From NCBI GenBank assembly GCA_033765145.1, contig JANRIH010000032.1, forward strand, positions 248,001 to 312,000: DNA of 64,000 nt. The letters are read 5' to 3'. How positions within the stretch are numbered: the first letter of the stretch is position 1; each line of letters opens with the position of its first letter. Below the pieces are notes generated by a model. The model worked only from the letters and a program-made list of their open reading frames with translations, searched no databases and had not been told where the DNA came from. The translations under genes were made by a program, and so were the position numbers. Below are positions 17,379 to 25,440 of this stretch, one piece after another. The stretch is from JAGVSR01 sp033765145. Lineage in GTDB: Bacteria > Pseudomonadota > Alphaproteobacteria > Rhizobiales > Hyphomicrobiaceae.

Positions 17379-17971
17379 GAAATCAGGGTATCCCATGAGC
17401 GTGGGCCGGAAGCAAACCGGAGCAGATGCCCGAAATCGTTGCGTCTGGCCCCATAGGATTTTTGGGCAGCCAAGAAATGTCCCGGTGGCGGGAACAAATG
17501 GCCGGTCATGCACGTTCTGGAGGTGTTGTCAGTCGGTTGAAGCGGGGGATCGGCGTAGAGGGTAAGGCCAAATTCAAACGGGAGACCCTGATGCTCGACG
17601 CCAAACGCGACAGACCCGCAGACTTTACCTCTCGGTTGAGGAAACGCTCCCTGAAACAACAAGAGCGCCGGATCGGACAACGAGTGGCCGGCACGAACGG
17701 CGACGACGACGCGATCTTCCGCGTCAGCCCGCAGCAGGCGGCGGAAATTCCCGCGGCGAACGAGGATTTCCGCCTTCCCATTCCCCACATGTATTCGGCC
17801 TGATAGGCCGCTGAGATCGCGCACGATGTTTGCTTGAGTGTCGAGACGTCAGCAACTCGACGGAAGCAGTCAGCGTGCGCCATAGGACGAGAGGGCCGGA
17901 CTTTCAAAGGTGCACGGCATCTTCGAAGTCCGGACCTTTCGCTGTTGCCGAGCCGATGGCGATCGGGCGCG
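17379..17971. other. 593-bp interval between trmFO and cioB with no well-supported gene
   Basis: Several overlapping frames exist on both strands, none with recognisable protein features. The best candidate, at 17591-17803 on the plus strand, is listed separately at low confidence. No obvious terminator, repeat or RNA gene was seen. Confidence 0.5.
17591..17803 (+). CDS. Possible small hypothetical protein
   Basis: 70 residues. GGGAG lies 8 nt before the ATG and the second half of the frame shows GC-rich third positions like neighbouring genes. The sequence is basic at the N-terminus (TSRLRKRSLKQQERR) and ends LPIPHMYSA. No family is recognised, and reading frames on the opposite strand are comparably long, so this could be spurious. 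Confidence 0.3.
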   Translation: MLDAKRDRPADFTSRLRKRSLKQQERRIGQRVAGTNGDDDAIFRVSPQQAAEIPAANEDFRLPIPHMYSA

Positions 17972-18991
17972 TCAATGATAGCCCTCGCCATGGCGCACCT
18001 TGCCGCGAAACGTCCAGTAGACGAACACCGTGTAACCGAGGATCACGGGCAGCAATACGGCCGTGCCGACGAGCATGAACATCTGCGACGAAGGATGCGC
18101 CGCAGCCTGCCAGATCGTGATGCTCGGCGGCACGATATAGGGCAGGTTCGAGATCGCGAGCCCGGCAAATCCCAGCAGGAAGAGCGCGATCGTTGCAAGA
18201 AATGGCGTGGTATCGGCCGTGCTCCAGAGACCGCGCCAGGCGAGGAACGCGGCAAGCGCCGTCAAAAGCGGGATCGGAGAAAGATAGAGGAGATTGGGCA
18301 TCGTGAACCAGCGGTCCCATATCCGAGGTTCCGCGAGTGGCGTCCAGAGGCTGACGATCGCCATAGCGACGAGGACTGCAATGAGCAGCGTCTTCGCCTG
18401 TTCGCGCGCCTGTGCGGCGACCTCGCCCTCCGTCTTCATGACGAGCCACGTCGCGCCCAAGAGCGCATAGCCGATCACGGTCGCGAAGCCGACGAAAAGC
18501 GGGAACGGCGCCAGCCAGTCGAGCATCCCGCCCGCGAATTCGTTGTTCTGGACGGGGAGCCCCTGCAGGAGCCCGCCGAGTACGACGCCCTGCATGAAGG
18601 CCGCCGTGATCGACCCGCCTGCGAACGCGATGTCCCAGAAGGCGTGATGGGGTTTCGCGACCCAGCGGAATTCGAACGCGACGCCGCGGAAGACGAGCGC
18701 AAGAAGCATGATGATGATCGGCAGATAGAGCCCCGACATGATGAGACCGTAAGCGAGGGGGAACGCGACGAAGAGCCCGCCGCCGCCGAGGATGAGCCAC
18801 GTCTCGTTGCCGTCCCAGACCGGCGCGACCGAGTTCATCATGACGTCCCGGTCAGCTTCGTCCGGGCTCCACGGGAAGAGAATGCCGATGCCGAGGTCGA
18901 AGCCATCGAGCACGACATAGAGCGCGACCGCGACGCCCAACAGTCCCACCCAGACGATCGGAAGCCAGTTTGCTGCCTCTCCCATGATCAT
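17972..18991 (-). CDS. cioB: Cytochrome bd-type quinol oxidase subunit II (CioB/CydB)
   Basis: 339 residues, eight or nine membrane helices. Typical subunit II start LPIVWVGLLGVAVALYVVLD, then GFDLGIGILFPW, and the conserved VWDGNETWLILGG and RGVAFEFRW. Partner of the larger CioA in the heme-containing quinol:oxygen oxidoreductase of the inner membrane. Its ATG overlaps the cioA stop by 4 nt (ATGA), so translation is coupled. No small CydX-type reading frame was noticed just downstream. Confidence 0.93.
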   Translation of the reverse strand: MIMGEAANWLPIVWVGLLGVAVALYVVLDGFDLGIGILFPWSPDEADRDVMMNSVAPVWDGNETWLILGGGGLFVAFPLAYGLIMSGLYLPIIIMLLALVFRGVAFEFRWVAKPHHAFWDIAFAGGSITAAFMQGVVLGGLLQGLPVQNNEFAGGMLDWLAPFPLFVGFATVIGYALLGATWLVMKTEGEVAAQAREQAKTLLIAVLVAMAIVSLWTPLAEPRIWDRWFTMPNLLYLSPIPLLTALAAFLAWRGLWSTADTTPFLATIALFLLGFAGLAISNLPYIVPPSITIWQAAAHPSSQMFMLVGTAVLLPVILGYTVFVYWTFRGKVRHGEGYH

Positions 18992-20391
18992 GGTGCTCCC
19001 CGGATCGCGTCACGAGCGGCGTCTTCCGCGGCCGAAAGCGGACGGCTCGGCACGCCCATGGATGGCAACTCGGCGGCACCCTTGGGTCCTTTCTCGATCA
19101 GCCGGTTGATGTAGTAGATCCCCATCGAGAACACGGCCGTGTAGACGACGACGAACAGCACGAGCGTGAACAAAACCGCTTCGAACGTCACGGGCGAGAC
19201 GGCCTCGCTGGTTTTGAGAATGCCAGTCGCGATCCACGGCTGCCGGCCGCTTTCCGTGACCCACCACCCAGCAAGGATGGCGATGAAGCCCAGCGGCCAG
19301 ATGTGCTGCGTCGGCGCGAGGAACCATCGCGTCTCGAACAAAGCGCCCCTGAGCCACAGGTAGCCGCCGATGGCGCCGATCACGATCAGGAGGAGCCCGA
19401 TGCCGACCATTACGCGGAACGAGTAGAACACAGGAACAATCGGTGGCCGTTCGGACGCAGGCACTTTTTCGAGCCCGTCGAACGTGCCCTCGAAACTCCC
19501 TGTGACGACGAAGCTCGCGAGACCGGGAATCGGCGCGGGAATTTCCCAGGCGTTCCCATCGCCCTCGGACTTCGGCCACGCGAAGATCAAGAAGTCGGCC
19601 GGCTTATCGCTGTGCCAGTGCCCCTCCATGGCCGCGAGCTTCATCGGCTGGTATTCGGCGGTATTGACCCCGTGCTCGTGACCGATGATCGCCTGAAGGG
19701 GTGCCAGAACGATCACCATGCCGAGACCCATCCGGATCATCGTCTTGGCTTCATCGACGAAGCGGCGCTGCATGAGATATCGCGCCCCGACAGCGAGCAC
19801 GACAATCGATGTCGTGAGATAGGCCGCGGTGAACATGTGCGCGAAGCGATACGGGAAGCTCGGGTTGAAGATGATCTGCCACCAGTCGACGGGATAGGCG
19901 ATGCCGTCGCGGATCTCGTGGCCCGTGGGCGTGTGCATCCAGCTGTTGGCGGCGAGGATCCAGAACGCCGAGATCGAGGTGCCGATCGCGACCAGAACCG
20001 CCGACGTGACATGTAGGTTCGGTGACACGCGCTGCCAGCCGAACAGCATGATGCCGAGGAACGAGGCTTCGAGGAAAAATGCGGTCAGGACTTCGTAGCC
20101 GAGGAGAGGGCCCATCACGTTGCCGACGACGACTGAGAACTTCGCCCAGTTGGTTCCGAACTGATAGGAGAGAACGAGCCCCGACACGACGCCCATGGCG
20201 AAACTGACCGCGAAGATCTTGGTCCAGAACCGAGCCAGCCGGTGAAACTTTTCTTCACCCGTCAAGCGCCATCGGACGAGAAGCGTCGCGATGAACGCTG
20301 CGAGCCCAATCGTGAAGCTCGGAAAGATGATGTGAAAGGCGACGGTGAACGCGAACTGGATGCGCGCGAGGAGAACGGCGTCGATGTCCAT
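18988..20391 (-). CDS. cioA: Cytochrome bd-type quinol oxidase subunit I (CioA/CydA)
   Basis: 467 residues from the ATG at 20391. Heme ligands by position: H20 (VAFHIIFPSF), H185 (RFAHMFTAAY) and a Met downstream. Conserved acids E100 and E108 line the d-heme region, and GRQPW is present. The total length and the short quinol-binding loop fit the cyanide-insensitive CioA subgroup rather than long-loop E. coli CydA. It oxidises quinol and reduces oxygen to water without pumping protons, a bypass of the cytochrome c branch. First gene of cioAB. Confidence 0.93.
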   Translation of the reverse strand: MDIDAVLLARIQFAFTVAFHIIFPSFTIGLAAFIATLLVRWRLTGEEKFHRLARFWTKIFAVSFAMGVVSGLVLSYQFGTNWAKFSVVVGNVMGPLLGYEVLTAFFLEASFLGIMLFGWQRVSPNLHVTSAVLVAIGTSISAFWILAANSWMHTPTGHEIRDGIAYPVDWWQIIFNPSFPYRFAHMFTAAYLTTSIVVLAVGARYLMQRRFVDEAKTMIRMGLGMVIVLAPLQAIIGHEHGVNTAEYQPMKLAAMEGHWHSDKPADFLIFAWPKSEGDGNAWEIPAPIPGLASFVVTGSFEGTFDGLEKVPASERPPIVPVFYSFRVMVGIGLLLIVIGAIGGYLWLRGALFETRWFLAPTQHIWPLGFIAILAGWWVTESGRQPWIATGILKTSEAVSPVTFEAVLFTLVLFVVVYTAVFSMGIYYINRLIEKGPKGAAELPSMGVPSRPLSAAEDAARDAIRGAP

Positions 20392-20684
20392 GAGCCCTGA
20401 ACCGCTGATGATGAAAGGAGATATTGACCTGTTGCGCCAACGCCGTCGAGGACAAGTCAACGGACGCGAGCGCGCCCCGTGTTGCGCCGCAATACGCGCA
20501 ATTCGTAACCTAGGATCGCGGTAGGGGTTGCCGCACCGCTGGCGTCATGGAACTGTCATACTATCGCGCCGGAAATATTTGGATTATGAGAAACGATCGC
20601 CGCATAAGGCGAACCACCGCAGAGGCAACGACCCATGGGGCGAAGTCCCCGTGAGCGGTAGGTGAGAACATCAAGGGGAAACAC

Positions 20685-20897
20685 ATGAACCCGAGATCCC
20701 TCCTGCTCGTCGCGGTCGCCGCAGCGGCCGCCGTCCTGGCCTTTCTGATGCTCGGCGCACCACCGCCCGCTCCGGAGCCCACGCCGGCTCCCGCGGCATC
20801 GACGCCCGAGCCGTCCGCCGCGCCGACGCCCGCGCCCGCCGAGCCGGCGCCGGCTCCCGCGGAACCCGCCACACCTCCGGCCGCTCCGACGCCCTGA
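20685..20897 (+). CDS. Small Pro/Ala-rich membrane-anchored or exported peptide
   Basis: 70 residues. AAGGGG precedes the ATG. A basic start and one hydrophobic helix (residues 5-24, LLLVAVAAAAAVLAFLMLG) are followed by about 45 residues made almost only of Pro, Ala, Glu, Thr and Ser in PAP/PAE repeats. This looks like a membrane-tethered periplasmic extension that could span peptidoglycan. Low-complexity sequence makes family assignment impossible by eye. A strong hairpin terminator follows 40 nt after the stop. Confidence 0.65.
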   Translation: MNPRSLLLVAVAAAAAVLAFLMLGAPPPAPEPTPAPAASTPEPSAAPTPAPAEPAPAPAEPATPPAAPTP

Positions 20898-21225
20898 GGT
20901 ATCCGAAATAAAGAAGCGCCTCGATGCGCCGACCTCGACGCGGATCAGCGACCCTGATCCGCGTCATTTTCATTTGTGCGTAGACTGGATGTTGGCGGCG
21001 CTCTAAGCGTCCGCCTCGTGGCGCCCCGCGATCGGGCGATCGGGCGGGACAGCCGAACCACGCGGAAAGCAGACGGCGCGCCCACACATCCGACGAAAGC
21101 TGCTCGAATTGGACCGGAGACCCTCAAGCTGCCATAATCTTCGATCATGAACGATGTTCAATAAGCGGCGCGACCCACAGGCGTAGCTGCAAGGCGAGTT
21201 CGACCGACCGAGCGAGGATCGACCG
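20898..21225. other. 328-bp interval: terminator plus promoter region of the DUF2157 gene
   Basis: It holds the terminator at 20937-20975. The remaining 250 bp up to the DUF2157 gene show no convincing gene and presumably carry its promoter. Confidence 0.5.
20937..20975 (+). terminator. Rho-independent terminator after the Pro/Ala-rich peptide gene
   Basis: A perfect 12-bp stem (20937-20948 with 20954-20965), 5-nt loop, then ATTTTCATTT. Confidence 0.8.
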
Positions 21226-22326
21226 ATGTGGAGCTACCGAAAACGCCTCGAGAAGGACCTCCTCCGCTGGCGTGACGCCGGTTGGGTGACGGCCGACGGA
21301 GAGGCGCGCATCCGGACGGAACTCGCGCAACAGGGACAGGGCTTCGGGCTCCCCGCCGCGCTCGCGATCCTGGCGTCGGTTCTGATTGGCTTCGCGGTCA
21401 TGAGTTTCGTCGCCGCCAACTGGCAGGACATGCCGCGCCTCGCCCGCCTCGGTCTCATCTTCGCGTTGCTCTGGGCGTCCTACGGGTTTGGCGCGGTACT
21501 CCTGCGCCGCGGACTCGAAGTCTTCGCCCATGGCGCGATCCTGCTCGGCACGAGTGTCTTCGGCGCCGGTATCATGCTCGTCTCGCAGATGTATCACATC
21601 GACGGCAACCCGCCCGACGCCGTACTCGTCTGGGGCTTGGGCGCACTCCTCGCAGGCCTCGCCTTCCGCTCGAACGCGACGCTCGCCTTCGCGCTCGTTC
21701 TCTTTTCCTTTTGGGGCGCGTGGGAAACCGCGCAGCGCGAAGCCGTGTTCTGGCCCTACCTCGTCGCGTGGCTTGCCGTGACGGTCGCCTTCGCCTGGCA
21801 GCGCTGGGCGCCGGGCGCGCACCTCTCGGGCTTCACACTCTCCGGCTTCTTCGTCGTCTCAGCATATGTCTGGTACGGCGGTCAGGCGCACATGCTCGTC
21901 GTTGCGCTCGGATTGGCGATGGGTGCCGCGATGGTCGCGGGACGCTTCATCGTTCCACATCTCGATCAGGGCTGGCGGACAGGCTTCCTCTACGCCTACC
22001 TCACTGCCTTCGCCGGAATGCTGGCGCTGCAGTTTGCCGAAAGTCCAGAACTGACGACCTTCATCGTCCAGGCCGCGTTCGCAATCACATTGGCGCTGGC
22101 TGCGATCTGGTGGGGCCTCTCTGAGCCCGACCGCGCGGCGGTCTGGCTCGGCTACCTCGGATTTTCGATCGAGATCCTGGCCATCTACGGCAAGACGGTC
22201 GGCACGCTCATGGGCACGTCCGTCTTCTTCCTCTCTGCCGGCGTCGTCGTCGCGGCCCTCGCCTACCTCGCCTATCGTCTGCACCAAAGTGAGCTGCAAC
22301 CCGCTCGTCCGGAGGTCACGCCATGA
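21226..22326 (+). CDS. DUF2157 family polytopic membrane protein
   Basis: 366 residues. The N-terminal ~45 residues are a soluble helical segment (RLEKDLLRWRDAGWVTADGEARI), as in DUF2157. About ten membrane helices follow, with the conserved FVAANWQDMPRLARLGLI. GAGGA precedes the ATG. The stop overlaps the next gene by 4 nt (ATGA). The pairing of DUF2157 with a GDYXXLXY protein is widespread and implies a two-component membrane complex, but its activity is not known. Confidence 0.87.
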   Translation: MWSYRKRLEKDLLRWRDAGWVTADGEARIRTELAQQGQGFGLPAALAILASVLIGFAVMSFVAANWQDMPRLARLGLIFALLWASYGFGAVLLRRGLEVFAHGAILLGTSVFGAGIMLVSQMYHIDGNPPDAVLVWGLGALLAGLAFRSNATLAFALVLFSFWGAWETAQREAVFWPYLVAWLAVTVAFAWQRWAPGAHLSGFTLSGFFVVSAYVWYGGQAHMLVVALGLAMGAAMVAGRFIVPHLDQGWRTGFLYAYLTAFAGMLALQFAESPELTTFIVQAAFAITLALAAIWWGLSEPDRAAVWLGYLGFSIEILAIYGKTVGTLMGTSVFFLSAGVVVAALAYLAYRLHQSELQPARPEVTP

Positions 22327-22925
22327 AAAACTTCACATGGTCGCCGATGCGCCAATGGGCAACACTTCTTGTCGTCGCCGGACTGCAGTCCCTCGTGCTG
22401 GCATCGATGGTCTGGGGGCGCGCGAACCTCCTCGCGAACGGACGCGAAGTCGTGCTCGAAGTCGTACCGGTCGACCCGCGCGACATCTTCCGCGGCGAGT
22501 ACGTTATCCTCGGCTACAAGTTCATGCAGCCCGGCGATGCCGAACTCCCGCAAGGAACGCAAACAGGCGACAAGGTGTTCGTGACGCTCACGCGCGCGAC
22601 GACGGCGGACAAGGATTGGACCGTGAAGTCCATCGCACCGCAGCATCCCGGCGCCGCCGGCACCGAGGACGTCGTGCTGAAGGCGACTGTCTCCGACATC
22701 TACCATCGGGCGCCTGAGGATGTGGCGGCCGGCAAGCCGCCCCGCGGACGTCTCCGCTTCGGCATCGAGAGCTATTTCGTCCCCGAGGGTCAGGGCAAGG
22801 TGCTCGAAGAACAGGTTCGCGAGGGACGCATCGAAGCCGTCGTCGCGGTCGGCACCGACGGCACCGCGGCACTGAAGGCGCTCATCATCGACGGCAAGCG
22901 CGTCGTCGAGGAACCGCTCATTTGA
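22323..22925 (+). CDS. GDYXXLXY domain protein, partner of the DUF2157 protein
   Basis: 200 residues. One N-terminal membrane helix (LLVVAGLQSLVLASMVW) followed by a periplasmic domain. The signature reads RGEYVILGYKF, a GEY variant of GDYxxLxY, within the family context VVPVDPRDIFRGEY. Translationally coupled to the DUF2157 gene. Function unknown. Confidence 0.87.
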   Translation: MKNFTWSPMRQWATLLVVAGLQSLVLASMVWGRANLLANGREVVLEVVPVDPRDIFRGEYVILGYKFMQPGDAELPQGTQTGDKVFVTLTRATTADKDWTVKSIAPQHPGAAGTEDVVLKATVSDIYHRAPEDVAAGKPPRGRLRFGIESYFVPEGQGKVLEEQVREGRIEAVVAVGTDGTAALKALIIDGKRVVEEPLI

Positions 22926-23121
22926 TCCTGGAAGCCCTGGCGCGCAACGGCCCCGCCCGTCACGGCAGAACGGCCCTCTCGTGCGGCTGACAAATTTAGG
23001 CAGGTGAGGCGCCCGGATCGGCGCTGCCGCGCCGTCCGGGACCCCGAGGACTTCATCGAGTGCGCGAGAAGCAACAAAGCGAAAGCGTCGTCAAACAATT
23101 CAGATCGCTCCCCAGTATACG

Positions 23122-23157
23122 CGCCAGAATGCACGCCAGAATGCACGCCAGAACGTG
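23122..23157. repeat. 12-bp direct tandem repeat
   Basis: Unit CGCCAGAATGCA occurs twice exactly, followed by a third, diverged copy (CGCCAGAACGTG). Confidence 0.7.
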
Positions 23158-23204
23158 AGCCGGAACGCGCGGCAGCGCAAAACACGCGACCTCCAAATCG
23201 TTCC

Positions 23205-23340
23205 GTCATCCTGGCGAAAGCCAGGACCCAGATAGCGGGCCGCGCAAGGAACGGCGCACGGGACGTGGCCGCGCCGGCGTTCCATCAGAGCCGGCCCCGC
23301 CGCTGAACCTCAACTGGGTCCTGGCTTTCGCTAGGACGAC
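23205..23340. repeat. Inverted pair of palindromic intergenic elements
   Basis: Left element 23205-23231 and right element 23314-23340 are reverse complements at 25 of 27 positions. The left one contains a perfect hairpin, TCCTGGC / GCCAGGA, around a GAAA loop. The layout resembles BIME/REP-type intergenic repeats. Confidence 0.65.
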
Positions 23341-23588
23341 AGTGGGCGGTCTACGAGAGCGTCGCCGACCCCGCTGTCATCCCGGCACGAAGAGCCGAAC
23401 CCAGCGGGCAGAGAGCGCCGACAACATTGTCTGCTGCCAGGACTGCGCGCCATCGCACGCCCGGCGACCGTGCCGCAATTCCCATCTCTCCCGGCAAGGT
23501 CTATCAGCGCTGCATCCGTCCGCTCTCGAGACCGCGCCCGCCGCACGTCTCCGGTCCGGGCCGCCGACGAATAAGAGAAGGATTGCCC

Positions 23589-23936
23589 ATGCAGATCGTC
23601 CGCCACGAAGCCAACGCCGTCTATGCGAAGGCCGTCGAAGCCAACGGTTTCGTCTTCACCGCCGGCATCGTGCCGGCCAACCTGGCGGCTGATGCCAAGG
23701 GCCAGGCAGCGGAAGTTCTGGCCGAGATCGACCGTCTCCTGGCACTCGCCGGCACCGATAAATCGAAGATCGTGATGGCCAATCTCTGGCTCGCCGACGT
23801 GCGCCACCGCGAGGCGGTCAACGAGGCGTGGAACGCCTGGCTCGGCGGCAAGAATGCCCCGGCCCGCGCGACCGTCGAAGCCAAGCTCGTCGATCCCCGC
23901 ATGCTGGTCGAAATCGGCGTCATCGCCGTCAAGTAA
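23589..23936 (+). CDS. RidA family (YjgF/YER057c/UK114) protein
   Basis: 115 residues from the ATG at 23589, preceded by AGAAGGA; the longer upstream frame has no similarity. The RidA trimer fold is indicated by VFTAGIVPANL, then the conserved ARATVEAKLVDPRMLVEI, with the Arg and Glu of the deaminase site. Classical RidA hydrolyses reactive enamines/imines formed by PLP enzymes. This is a shorter, YoaB-like member, so its substrate may differ. Confidence 0.85.
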   Translation: MQIVRHEANAVYAKAVEANGFVFTAGIVPANLAADAKGQAAEVLAEIDRLLALAGTDKSKIVMANLWLADVRHREAVNEAWNAWLGGKNAPARATVEAKLVDPRMLVEIGVIAVK

Positions 23937-24106
23937 TGCGACGGGCGATCCGGGGTGGCACGCGCAACTCGTGTGTTGCGGCGATGCCTCTCCGGTCCAA
24001 TTTCGTTCGAGTTCTGACGGGGAACGCTCCCGGTATCCACAGGAATCGGGCAAGGTCAGAAAGTCAAAGCGCAGTTGCGCTTGCTTGTCGTGCTCCGAGG
24101 GTTCCC

Positions 24107-24442
24107 ATGATTCGCAAGCTCGTCCTTTTGGCCGCCGTCACGACAGTCGGGCTAATGTCTCCGATGGTCGCGATGGCCGATGATTCTGGCATGGCGTCCA
24201 TCCACGACCTCCGCCGGGAGGGGGGGCGGATCTGCATGTCCGATCACTGGCACTACGGCAACGGAACAGGCGGATCACGAAAGTCTGCCGAAGCCGATGC
24301 CATCGGCTCGTGGTCAAGTTTCACGGCCATGGAGTACGGCAGCGATTGGGCCCGGTTCAAGCGTGCGGCGAGCCGCAAGGTCGCCTGCTCGCCGTCTAGC
24401 AGCGGGTTCGATTGTTCGGTCGAGGCGCGGCCCTGTCGCTGA
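24107..24442 (+). CDS. Small exported conserved hypothetical protein
   Basis: 111 residues from the ATG at 24107 (GAGGG upstream). Signal peptide to about residue 24 (VAMA). Mature part: ICMSDHWHYGNGTG, then AIGSWSSFTAMEYGSDWARFKRAASRK, ending with four Cys in total spaced as two likely disulfides (ICMSD, KVACS, FDCSVEARPCR). I recall similar small secreted proteins in Rhizobiales but know no function. Confidence 0.72.
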   Translation: MIRKLVLLAAVTTVGLMSPMVAMADDSGMASIHDLRREGGRICMSDHWHYGNGTGGSRKSAEADAIGSWSSFTAMEYGSDWARFKRAASRKVACSPSSSGFDCSVEARPCR

Positions 24443-24774
24443 AGAAACTGTCGCTGAGGAAAATTTCCACGACCCACGAGATCTGCGCCGGATGAAAATC
24501 AGCCTCCGGCTTCCTCGATCGAAGGGGTAGTAACACTAGCCTGGACTCTCTCTTTTCTCACGATCACGTACGCAATGAAAGCCATGGTCTCCCATCAAAG
24601 AGACCCACAGGAACGAAGAGCCGGGACGAGCCCACGTCCCGGCTCTTTCATTTTTTTGAGCGCTGACACCGAAAGATCGGCATTCTGCCTGTAACAGGGA
24701 TCTGTAAGAGGGATCGCGACCGCGAGCCACGACAGGCTTGCGATCGGTAGGGTGGCGGCGAGGGGAGGCGGTCG
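24443..24774. other. 332-bp interval with an isolated terminator
   Basis: Apart from the strong hairpin at 24617-24657 there is no recognisable gene. The DNA between 24443 and 24616 is either a long 3' untranslated region or a small RNA gene. Confidence 0.5.
24617..24657 (+). terminator. Strong Rho-independent terminator
   Basis: A perfect 12-bp stem (24617-24628 with 24635-24646), 6-nt loop, then TTCATTTTTTT. It lies 175 nt after the nearest upstream stop codon. Confidence 0.85.
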
Positions 24775-25404
24775 ATGCGAATAGCGATCATGGCGCTTGC
24801 GGCGGCTCTGTCGTTGGCTCCCGCCCGCGCAGGCGAGGCGGGTGAAGGGCCCCCGTCTTTCCAGACGATCACGCCGATCTTCAGCGAACTCGTGATGGTG
24901 ACGCTTCCGGCGGGCTTCAAGACGGCGTTCGAGAACGTCAACGGCGGGAGCTACATCCGCGAGGCGGTGCTGGTTGGGGAGACCGTCGACCGTTGGACCG
25001 AGATGGTCACGCTGACCGGGGCCCAGGACCTTGCGAAAAAATCCGACCTCGATCCCGATGACGTGATTGATGAGATCGCCAAGGGCTTCAAGAAGGCCTG
25101 CCCAGAGACGTTCGCCACGAGTGATCTCGGCGAGATCGAGTTCGACGACTACGATGCGCACGCGGCCATCGTCGGCTGCGGTGCGGTCGGCGGCCATAGC
25201 GAGGTCGCCATGATCATCGCCGTCGAAGGGTCCGCCGACTACTATACGATCCAGTGGGCCGAGCGCGGCGCGCCGCTCGATGGCCCGCCCGAGTTCGACG
25301 AGAGCGTCTGGTCGGAGCGGAGAGAACGGCTGAAACCGATCCGGATCTGCGAACGCGTGCCTGGCGAGAACGCCCCGTTTCCGAGTTGCGCGGCGGGCGA
25401 ATGA
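24775..25404 (+). CDS. Exported hypothetical protein
   Basis: 209 residues with GGGAGG upstream. A signal peptide (ends PARAGEA, about residue 20) precedes a mature domain with VTLPAGFKTAFENVNGGSY, two Cys pairs (KKACPE/VGCGAV and RICERV/FPSCAA) and an acidic middle. No family is recognised. The block resembling TIQWAERG suggests a folded periplasmic domain. It is followed at 36 nt by the hydrolase gene on the same strand. Confidence 0.7.
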   Translation: MRIAIMALAAALSLAPARAGEAGEGPPSFQTITPIFSELVMVTLPAGFKTAFENVNGGSYIREAVLVGETVDRWTEMVTLTGAQDLAKKSDLDPDDVIDEIAKGFKKACPETFATSDLGEIEFDDYDAHAAIVGCGAVGGHSEVAMIIAVEGSADYYTIQWAERGAPLDGPPEFDESVWSERRERLKPIRICERVPGENAPFPSCAAGE

Positions 25405-25440
25405 ACCGAGGCGCGTTGCGACTTTCGATTGTGCGGTTTC

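Larger units (their letters stand above)
22926..23588. other. 663-bp non-coding, repeat-rich interval upstream of ridA
   Basis: It carries a 12-bp tandem repeat (23122-23157) and an inverted pair of 27-bp palindromic elements (23205-23231 and 23314-23340), listed separately. A diverged related element starts near 23374. No convincing gene. Confidence 0.6.

Noticed and set aside
17834..19114. 426-codon plus-strand frame over cioB
   Set aside because: Low-complexity Arg/Glu composition and antisense to a conserved membrane protein.
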